This document shows, piece by piece, positions 58,114 to 64,000 of a stretch of 64,000 nucleotides of DNA (its first letter is position 1; each line of letters opens with the position of its first letter). Source of the stretch: CALFML01 sp044222245. GTDB lineage: Bacteria; Myxococcota_A; Polyangia; Palsa-1104; JAEUJZ01. The notes below the pieces were generated by a model, which made no database searches, had not been told where the DNA came from, and saw nothing but the letters and a program-made list of their open reading frames with translations. A program made the translations under genes and the position numbers. The stretch lies in contig JBGANQ010000002.1 in the NCBI GenBank assembly GCA_044222245.1, forward strand, positions 1 to 64,000. The letters run 5' to 3'.

Positions 58114-58583
58114 CTATTTTTCTCCGCCTAGCTTGATGACCTCGGCAAATGCCATTCTGAGCTCGTCATCCTGATTCGACCGAAAGCGCCGGGAGCTGCT
58201 AACAGCAGATTGGCGCGCTTACCGCCACGAGAGGGCTGGTTCCTCGGTTCAGTCGCCTTAATGCGGTTACCCCTGCGGTCAACGATCGGAATGCTGCGGT
58301 CCGGCCAATCGGACACGCCCACCTAAAACCAATCGACACGCCCGCCTAAAATCAATCGACACGCCCACCCAAATCCGCCCACCCGCTGACCATCCGGACG
58401 CCTACACACCCGCCTATTTTCCGGCGCCAACTCTTCTAGGTATTAAGAAGCTTCAAGCCCCGAGCCCAATGAAGCGGGGGCCGGGTCTGACTGACTTTTC
58501 AAGGAAAGGCGGAGCTGCGGGGAGATTCGGCCGCGATCAGCGCATCCAGTTCAACTTCGTCGACGCGCCGACGGGCCAGTTAT
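58114..58583. other. Element right end, no supported gene
   Basis: 470 bp with a short minus-strand frame (58128-58322) that looks like a gene remnant (RNQPSRGGKRANLL) and a run of 23-bp repeats. No intact gene supported. Confidence 0.4.
58306..58374. repeat. Three tandem 22-24 bp repeats
   Basis: Copies at 58306-58329, 58330-58352 and 58353-58374, each CAATCG(G)ACACGCCC(A/G)CC followed by AAA-type ends. They may bind the integrase as arm sites, lying about 210-280 bp from the right attachment repeat. Confidence 0.6.
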
Positions 58584-58636
58584 TGCGGTGGGGTGAGTGA
58601 AGGGGCTCGAACCCTCGACCATCGGATCCACAGTCC
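58584..58636. repeat. Right attachment repeat (inside tRNA-His)
   Basis: 53-bp perfect copy of 21366-21418, covering the 3' half of the intact tRNA-His plus 5 bases beyond the CCA. Marks the right end of the element. Confidence 0.95.
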
Positions 58637-58665
58637 GATGCTCTACCAACTGAGCTACACTCACC
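58589..58665 (-). tRNA. tRNA-His(GTG), intact, element target
   Basis: 77 nt including CCA, on the minus strand. Acceptor GTGAGTG/CACTCAC with the extra G(-1) pairing C73, diagnostic of tRNA-His; CCA is encoded. Anticodon arm TCGGA-CTGTGGA-TCCGA gives anticodon GTG. T-arm GAGGGTTCGAGCCCCTT. The 3' half is duplicated at the element's other end. Confidence 0.97.
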
Positions 58666-58884
58666 AGAAGCGACAGAACTCTAGGTCAGAGCCGCGACGG
58701 GTGCCAAGAAAAAAACGCGGGCTTTGTGACTTTTAGAGGCTGAGCGGGGTTTTCCGGAACCTTGGGGCGCGACCGGAGTCGTAGCTTGCGCGGGCGGTGG
58801 CTTTATATAGGCTGCGGGCGGCTGCGGGGGCTGCGGGTTTGCTGGTCAGGGCTGCGCGCTCCGCGGGTACAATCCGGAGACCAA

Positions 58885-60837
58885 ATGGCGAAGATCACCA
58901 CTACGGTCGAGACAGCGAGCAGCACGGACAAGGACCTTTTGCCACGGCGGCGTCGCCACGGCGCGGCGCTGTGGGGGACGGCGCTGGCGGGGGTGGCGGT
59001 GCTCGCCGGCAGTGTCTCGGGGCGCGGCCCGGGGGCAAAAGCGGCGCTGGCGGCCGGCAGCGCCACGGCGGGAGTCGGGCTGAAAAGCGTCGCCAGCGCT
59101 GCCGCGGGTCCAGCCGGAGCGGCCGGTGTCTCGGCGCCTTCGGCGTCTCCGGCAGCGGCGGCCGTGCCAGAGCCGCCGCCGCTGCTCGCTGCCCTCAAGC
59201 AGGAGCTCGCTCGCTCGATGTCGCGCCTGCGCCTGCGCGGCTACGAGGCCCCCTACTTCATCAGCTACACCCTGCGCGAGACCGAGTCGCACGACGTCAT
59301 CGGCAAGCTCGGCGCGGTGTTCACAAAGAACCACGACCGGCAGCGCGCCGTGCACGTCGAGGTTCGCGTCGGCAGCTACGAGTTTGACAACACCAGCGCC
59401 GACGGCTCGGATGGCAACGCCGACCTCAACCTGAGCCTGTCCGAGGTCAGCAAGGACGCGCCGCTCGACGACAACCTCGAGGCGCTGCGCGGCACGCTGT
59501 GGCTCATCACCGATCAGAAGTACAAGGCGGCGCTCGCCGCCTACGCCAGCAAGCGCGCCCGCGGCGTGCGCGACGTCGAGCCGGAGGACAAGCTGCCGAG
59601 CTTCTCCAAAGAGGCGCCGCAGCACCTCATCCTGCCGCCGCCGGCGTTCGTCGTCGACACCCCGGGCATGGTCGACTCGGTGCGGCAGATCGGCGAGCGC
59701 CTCAAGCAGGCCCCGCTGCTCGACGGCGAGGTCAAGCTCAGCGCTGACCGGGTGAGCCGCTACTACGTCTCCAGCGAGGGCGCCGAGGTCGTCGAGCACC
59801 GGACCCTGTACGGCGTCCACCTGGTCGCGCAGTCGCGGGCCAAGGACGGGCTGCTCCTCACCAACGAGCGCGACTACTTCGGCCGCACCGAGGCGCAGCT
59901 GCCGCGGCGCGCCGAGCTTTTGGCGGCGATGGACGGCCTGGCCGCCGACATCAAGCAGCTGGTCGCCGCCCCGGCGGTCGATCCCTACACCGGTCCGGCG
60001 ATCCTCATGGAAGAGGCGGCGGGCGTGTTCTTCCACGAGACCATCGGCCACCGCCTGGAAGGCGAGCGCCAGATCAGCGAGCAGGAGGGGCGGACGTTCA
60101 AGGGCCAGATCGGCCAGCGGGTGCTGCCCGATTTCCTCTCGGTCATCGACGATCCGACGCTGGCCACTAGCCCCAGCGGCACCATCCCGCTCAACGGCTT
60201 TTACCGCATCGACGACGAGGGCACGCCGGCGCGCCCGGTGACGCTCATCGACAAGGGCGTCCTGCGCGACTACCTCAAGTCGCGCACCCCGGTGCTCGGG
60301 TCGATGCGCAGCAACGGTCACGCCCGCGCCGAGGGGACCAACGATCCGACGGGGCGCATGGCCAACCTGGTGGTGCGGGCGAGCCGCACGGTGCCGCTCC
60401 CCGAGCTCAAGGCGCAGCTTATGGCCGAGGTGCGGCGGCAGGGCAAGCCCTATGGGCTGATCATCCGCGACATCCTCGGCGGCTCGACCAACACCGCCGG
60501 CTTTGGCAGCCAGACCTTCCGCGGCCAGCCGACCATGGTCTTCCGCGTCGACGCCAAGACCGGCGAGGAGTCGCTGGTGCGCGGCGTCGAGATGGTCGGC
60601 ACGCCGCTGTCGAGCGTGGCCAAGATCATCGCCGCCTCGGACACCATCGGCGTGTTCAACGGCTACTGCGGCGCCGAGTCGGGGCTGGTCCCGGTCTCTA
60701 CGGTTGCCCCGGCGGTGCTGTTCACCGAGATCGAGCTCCAGCGGGCCCAGCACGTCAGCGAGCGGCCGCCGATCCTGCCACCCCCGTGGCGCGACAGCGA
60801 GCCGGCCAAGGGCGGCGTCCGTCCGGGCAAGAAGTAG
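58885..60837 (+). CDS. TldD/PmbA-family metallopeptidase-like protein, signal-anchored
   Basis: 650 residues from ATG 58885 (CGGAGA 7 nt upstream). N-terminal basic stretch and hydrophobic segment (about 27-50) suggest export, unlike the cytosolic E. coli TldD. The C-terminal half has the TldD zinc motif HETIGH (384-389) in EEAAGVFFHETIGHRLEGER, followed by family motifs DDPTLATSPSGTIPLNGFYR, GSMRSNGHARAEGTNDPTG and ILGGSTNTAGFG. TldD/TldE cleave peptides. No TldE partner is adjacent, so it may work alone. First gene right of the element. Confidence 0.85.
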   Translation: MAKITTTVETASSTDKDLLPRRRRHGAALWGTALAGVAVLAGSVSGRGPGAKAALAAGSATAGVGLKSVASAAAGPAGAAGVSAPSASPAAAAVPEPPPLLAALKQELARSMSRLRLRGYEAPYFISYTLRETESHDVIGKLGAVFTKNHDRQRAVHVEVRVGSYEFDNTSADGSDGNADLNLSLSEVSKDAPLDDNLEALRGTLWLITDQKYKAALAAYASKRARGVRDVEPEDKLPSFSKEAPQHLILPPPAFVVDTPGMVDSVRQIGERLKQAPLLDGEVKLSADRVSRYYVSSEGAEVVEHRTLYGVHLVAQSRAKDGLLLTNERDYFGRTEAQLPRRAELLAAMDGLAADIKQLVAAPAVDPYTGPAILMEEAAGVFFHETIGHRLEGERQISEQEGRTFKGQIGQRVLPDFLSVIDDPTLATSPSGTIPLNGFYRIDDEGTPARPVTLIDKGVLRDYLKSRTPVLGSMRSNGHARAEGTNDPTGRMANLVVRASRTVPLPELKAQLMAEVRRQGKPYGLIIRDILGGSTNTAGFGSQTFRGQPTMVFRVDAKTGEESLVRGVEMVGTPLSSVAKIIAASDTIGVFNGYCGAESGLVPVSTVAPAVLFTEIELQRAQHVSERPPILPPPWRDSEPAKGGVRPGKK

Positions 60838-60865
60838 CCGCCGCGCCCGGCGCCTACGACCGGCT

Positions 60866-61555
60866 TTAGTTCTCGCCTGCGGGCTGCTTGAGCGGCCTCA
60901 GGCTGTCCTGCAGGCGGGCAGTAACCGCCTGGGTGACAGCGGGCAGCTCGGCCTTGAGCTCGGCCGGGACCCAGAACCGCAGCACCCGCCCGTGCGCCGC
61001 GGCCTCGGCGCGCAGGTAGCTGGCCCCCGCCACTTCCACCGTCTGGGCGGCGGCGGGCAGGCAGCGGCTGCACAAGCAGGGCAGGGGGCTTTCTGGCTCG
61101 TGCGCGGCCAGGTTGATCGGCCCCGGCGCGCGCACCCGCTTGGGCGGCGGCGTCCCGGCGGTGCGCAGCAGCAGCTCGGCATCCTCGGGGCTGAGCACCC
61201 GCGGCGTCTGCAGCGACATGCCGAGCGCTCCCTTGGCCGCCACCAGCCCTTTTCCCGACTCGAACTTCAGCTGGCCCTTGAGCGCGCTGATATCGGTCAG
61301 CGGGTAGCGGTTGGGCGCCGCCTGCCACTTATCGCCAGCGAAGCGCAGCCCTTCGAGGACTGCGACCAGCCACAGCGCCTCGGCGGGCGGGCGGACGGTC
61401 ACCAGGAACAGCCGGCTGTTTTCGTCCAGGCGCGACAGGTGCTTGCTGGCGCTGCGGTACACCTTCATCGGCAGCACCGCCCCGAGCTTCGCCGCCGGCG
61501 TGTCCTTGTCGAACACCGCCTTGCTCACGATCGCCATCATGTCGGGCATGGACAA
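60866..61555 (-). CDS. Conserved hypothetical protein
   Basis: 229 residues from ATG 61555 (or MPDMM at 61549). Begins MPDMMAIVSKAVFDKDT and contains a CLCSRC motif (PLPCLCSRCLPAAA) that could bind a metal. The C-terminus is a helix followed by AVTARLQDSLRPL. Function unknown. It converges with the TldD-like gene and lies upstream of nothing coding on its strand except the quinone-oxidoreductase-like gene start region. Confidence 0.7.
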   Translation of the reverse strand: MSMPDMMAIVSKAVFDKDTPAAKLGAVLPMKVYRSASKHLSRLDENSRLFLVTVRPPAEALWLVAVLEGLRFAGDKWQAAPNRYPLTDISALKGQLKFESGKGLVAAKGALGMSLQTPRVLSPEDAELLLRTAGTPPPKRVRAPGPINLAAHEPESPLPCLCSRCLPAAAQTVEVAGASYLRAEAAAHGRVLRFWVPAELKAELPAVTQAVTARLQDSLRPLKQPAGEN

Positions 61556-61597
61556 CTATTTTACCCCAAGGTCCGGCGGACGGGCGCGGGGGGCGGG

Positions 61598-62641
61598 CTA
61601 GCTCACCTTGAGGACGATCTTGCCGACGTGGTGCTGGTCGAGCGCGCGGTGGCCGCGGGCCGCCTCGGCCAGCGGCAGCACCTGATCGACGATCGGCCGC
61701 AGCTGCTTGTGGGCAAACAGCGGCAGCACCTCGCGCGTGAGCTCGCGCACCAGCGCCGCCTTGCGGCCCGGTGGCAGCGCCCGCAGCGTCGAGCCGATGA
61801 CCTGCAGGCGGCGCTGCAGGAGCAGCCCCAGATCGAGCTCGGCGCGCGCCCCCCCCATAAGGCCGATGCACACAAGCCGTCCGTCGAGAGCCAGGGCGCG
61901 CAGGTTCCGCTCCAGGTAGCTGCCGCCGATGCAGTCAAGGACGATGTCGACGCCGCGCTGCTCGGTGGCGGCCATCACCGCGGCGACGAAATCGCTTGTG
62001 CGGTAGTTCCAGGCCGCCGCCGCCCCGAGCTCGCGGCAGCTCGCCACCCGCTCGTCGGCGCCGACGGTGCAGTAGGTGGTGACGCCAGCGGCGCGGCACA
62101 GCTGCAGGGCGGCGGTGCCGATGCCCGAGGCCCCGCCGTGGATGAGCACCGACTGCGGCCGCGGCAGCACCGTGCCGAGCAGCGGCTCGCTCTTAAAGCC
62201 GCGCTCCGGGGTCGACTCGGGCAGGCGCAGCCCGCACAGGCAGAACAGGTTCAGGTAGGCGGTCAGGAACACCTCGGGGATCGCCGCCGCCTCTTCATCG
62301 GAAAGCCCCGTGGGGACCGGCATCACCTGACCGCACGGGACCACCACCTGCTCGGCATAGCCGCCGCCGGTGAGCAGCGCCATCACCCGCTGCCCCGGCT
62401 GCAGCCAGGGCGCGGCGTCGGGACCGAGCTCGGCGACCACCCCCATCGCCTCCAGCCCGAGGATGGCTGAGGCGCCGGCGGGCGGCTTGTAGAGCCCGCA
62501 GCGCTGCAGGACATCGGCGCGGTTGACGGCGGTGGCGCGCACCTGCAGCCGCACCTCGCCGGGGCCGCAGCTTGGCGCGGGGGCTTCTCCCAAATAGAGG
62601 GTCTCGGGGTCGCCGGGGCTGTCCTGAAGGATGGCTCGCAT
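61598..62641 (-). CDS. Zinc-free MDR quinone oxidoreductase-like enzyme
   Basis: 347 residues. GroES-like N-domain (VRLQVRATAVNRADVLQRCG ... ILGLEAMGVVAELG), then the NADPH-binding Rossmann fold (GGASGIGTAALQLCRAAGVT) and C-terminal region (LALDGRLVCIGLMGGARAEL). The N-R-A-D-V-L-Q-R segment is typical of quinone-oxidoreductase/PIG3-like MDR proteins without structural zinc. It would reduce quinones or enoyl substrates with NADPH. Confidence 0.9.
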   Translation of the reverse strand: MRAILQDSPGDPETLYLGEAPAPSCGPGEVRLQVRATAVNRADVLQRCGLYKPPAGASAILGLEAMGVVAELGPDAAPWLQPGQRVMALLTGGGYAEQVVVPCGQVMPVPTGLSDEEAAAIPEVFLTAYLNLFCLCGLRLPESTPERGFKSEPLLGTVLPRPQSVLIHGGASGIGTAALQLCRAAGVTTYCTVGADERVASCRELGAAAAWNYRTSDFVAAVMAATEQRGVDIVLDCIGGSYLERNLRALALDGRLVCIGLMGGARAELDLGLLLQRRLQVIGSTLRALPPGRKAALVRELTREVLPLFAHKQLRPIVDQVLPLAEAARGHRALDQHHVGKIVLKVS

Positions 62642-62813
62642 CCTTTGTGTATTAGCACGAACCAGCCCGGGCGGCCGGGCGTCTGCCGCGGCGGCGGGTC
62701 GGGTCGAGCCGAGCTCGGGGCCTGGCTCGGAGTCGAGCCCGGCCCGGCGGCGCCGCGGGGACCCGCATGGCGCGACAGCGAGGGGGCGGCGGTCGTGCTA
62801 TATGTTCGCCACC

Positions 62814-63698
62814 ATGACGAACCTGACAGACTCATCGCCAGCGCAGTCGCTGCCCGAAGGCGGCCGGGGCGGCGCGGCGCCCCAGCCCGCGGACCCGTTC
62901 GTGCTGGCGGGGCGGACCTACAGCTCGCGCCTGCTCATCGGCACCGGCAAGTTCAAGGACCACGACCAGACCCGGCAGGCGCTGGAGGTCTCGGGGGCGG
63001 AGATTGTCACCGTGGCCCTGCGCCGCGTCGAGCTGCGGCCCGGGCAGCCGAGCCTCCTTGACGCCATCGACCGCCGCCGCTACCAGCTTTTGCCCAACAC
63101 TGCCGGCTGCTACACCGCGGACGACGCCATCCGCACCTGCCGCCTGGCGCGCGAGCTGGGCCTGAGCGACATGGTCAAGCTTGAGGTGATCGGCGATCCG
63201 CGCACCCTGTTTCCCGACGTCGAGCAGACGCTGCAGGCGGCGCGCGTGCTGGTCAAGGAGGGCTTCACCGTGCTGCCCTATATCACCGACGATCCGGTGG
63301 CGTGCCAGCGGCTCGCCGACCTCGGCTGCGCGGCGGTGATGCCGCTGGCGGCGCCGATCGGCTCGGGGCTGGGCATCCGCAACCCCTACAACCTGCGCCT
63401 CATCCTGGAGATCGCCGAGGCGGCCAAGCTGCCGGTGATCGTCGACGCCGGGGTGGGCACGGCGTCGGATGCGGCGGTGGCGATGGAGCTCGGCTGTCAC
63501 GCGGTGCTGATGAACACCGGCATCGCCGGGGCCCGCGAGCCGGTGATGATGGCGCGGGCGATGCGCCTGGGCATCGAGGCCGGACGGCTGGCGTTCCTCG
63601 CCGGACGGATCCCGCGGCGGCTGCACGCCAACGCCTCATCGCCGACGACTGGACTCATCGGCAGCGTGCCGCCCACCGGACCGCTCGACATTGAGTGA
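62814..63698 (+). CDS. thiG: Thiazole synthase
   Basis: 294 residues from ATG 62814 (ATG 62802 also in frame). TYSSRLLIGTGKFKDHDQTR starts the TIM barrel; the catalytic-lysine region is MVKLEVIGDPRTLFPD; PLAAPIGSGLGIRNPYNLR and VIVDAGVGTASDAAVAMELG bind phosphate, and NTGIAGAREPVMMARAM is the family C-part. Makes the thiazole moiety of thiamine from DXP, ThiS-thiocarboxylate and dehydroglycine. A 30-residue N-terminal extension is unusual. No TPP riboswitch seen upstream. Confidence 0.95.
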   Translation: MTNLTDSSPAQSLPEGGRGGAAPQPADPFVLAGRTYSSRLLIGTGKFKDHDQTRQALEVSGAEIVTVALRRVELRPGQPSLLDAIDRRRYQLLPNTAGCYTADDAIRTCRLARELGLSDMVKLEVIGDPRTLFPDVEQTLQAARVLVKEGFTVLPYITDDPVACQRLADLGCAAVMPLAAPIGSGLGIRNPYNLRLILEIAEAAKLPVIVDAGVGTASDAAVAMELGCHAVLMNTGIAGAREPVMMARAMRLGIEAGRLAFLAGRIPRRLHANASSPTTGLIGSVPPTGPLDIE

Positions 63699-64000
63699 GC
63701 GCCCGGACCTGGGACGGCTGCGCCCGCTGACCCCGCGCCTGAGCATCGGCCCCGCGCCGGCGCCGGCGCCCCGCGAGCCGGGGCGGGTGCGGTTTCGCCT
63801 GTGCCTGATCACCGACGGGCAAGGCGACGCCCGGCGGCTGCTCGACATCCTCGGCGCGGCGCTGCCGGCGGGGCCGCCGGGGGCACTGGCGGTCCAGCTG
63901 CGCGAGCGCACGCTGCCGGGCGCCGCGCTGTACGCGCTGGCCGAGCAGCTGCGGGCGCTGACCGCGGCGTGCGGCGCGGCGCTGCTCATCAACGATCGCC
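63691..64000 (+). CDS. thiE: Thiamine phosphate synthase, 3' end cut by window
   Basis: 103 codons visible from a TTG overlapping thiG's end by 8 nt. FRLCLITDGQGDARRLLDIL, ALAVQLRERTLPGAALYALA and ALLINDR match the start of ThiE, which joins thiazole phosphate to HMP-PP. The overlap indicates an operon for thiamine synthesis. An extra 30 residues precede the usual start, so translation may begin later. Confidence 0.85.
   Translation, partial: MSERPDLGRLRPLTPRLSIGPAPAPAPREPGRVRFRLCLITDGQGDARRLLDILGAALPAGPPGALAVQLRERTLPGAALYALAEQLRALTAACGAALLINDR

Larger units (their letters stand above)
21366..58636. mobile_element. 37-kb element integrated at tRNA-His
   Basis: Bounded by the 53-bp direct repeats. 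Inside are a tyrosine recombinase, a serine recombinase, a DnaB helicase, phage-type XRE repressors, a long plus-strand structural/transfer module and AT-richer cargo at both ends. Integration into the 3' end of a tRNA with regeneration of an intact tRNA on one side is the classic outcome of tyrosine-recombinase integration. No terminase, portal, tail, relaxase or T4SS gene is recognised. Type of element: see findings. Confidence 0.9.

Noticed and set aside
21366..58636. CRISPR array within the element
   Set aside because: No series of identical repeats with unique spacers; the TTGACCC array has 12-bp periodicity and no spacers.
62642..62813. TPP riboswitch before thiG
   Set aside because: No CUGAGA or conserved thi-box pattern in the 170-bp leader.

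Overview
This GC-rich window (about 65-70% G+C by eye) looks like a chromosome of the Myxococcota (delta-proteobacterial type). The clues are the many lineage-specific exported lipoproteins, a GYF-2/AgmX-like protein, a CehA-type PHP hydrolase and an exported TldD-like protein, set among housekeeping genes (prs, cysQ-like, ilvE, bcp-type peroxiredoxin, thiG-thiE, tRNA-Gln, tRNA-His). The species cannot be named from the sequence alone.

Layout. Positions 1-21.2 kb are ordinary chromosome: an AddB-like nuclease fragment running off the left edge, a CysQ-type phosphatase, prs, tRNA-Gln(TTG), an AgmX-like protein, an ECF sigma / membrane protein / lipoprotein operon, a PHP hydrolase, a saccharopine-dehydrogenase-like enzyme, a PstS-like binding protein, a stand-alone phage tail-tube-like gene, a peroxiredoxin, two large exported proteins and ilvE. 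Positions 58.6-64 kb are again chromosome: tRNA-His(GTG), a TldD-like peptidase, a quinone-oxidoreductase-like enzyme, thiG and the start of thiE.

Between them lies one integrated element of about 37.2 kb (21366-58636), bounded by a perfect 53-bp direct repeat. The repeat is the 3' half of the tRNA-His gene; the intact tRNA is on the right. From left to right the element carries: (i) a small AT-rich PadR-regulated cassette (21.8-22.7 kb); (ii) a long, tightly packed plus-strand module (23.8-43.2 kb) of about 20 genes; (iii) a minus-strand PD-(D/E)XK nuclease-like gene and an HTH-EgtD-like methyltransferase gene (43.2-45.7 kb), the latter preceded by a helically phased TTGACCC repeat array; (iv) a double-HTH regulator facing a plus-strand early/replication cluster ending in a DnaB helicase, a winged-helix/tyrosine-recombinase fusion and a serine recombinase (46-54.2 kb); (v) an AT-richer cargo zone (54.3-58.1 kb) with a retron-like reverse transcriptase, an XRE protein, a small helical protein, a candidate structured RNA, a DUF3892-like gene and a membrane-anchored protein.

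The plus-strand module is the most unusual part. It contains a J-domain protein, many small proteins with one membrane segment and Pro/Ala-rich tails, exported repeat, lipoprotein and sialidase-like proteins, two proteins sharing an N-terminal motif, and a 1646-residue fusion of a HerA/FtsK-type ATPase, an N6-adenine-type methyltransferase and a ddrB-ParB-like domain. I see no terminase, portal, tail or relaxase/T4SS gene. It therefore matches neither a tailed prophage nor a classical conjugative element. A tailless, membrane-containing temperate virus, or a new kind of transfer element, is the working hypothesis. This is inference and needs structural searches.
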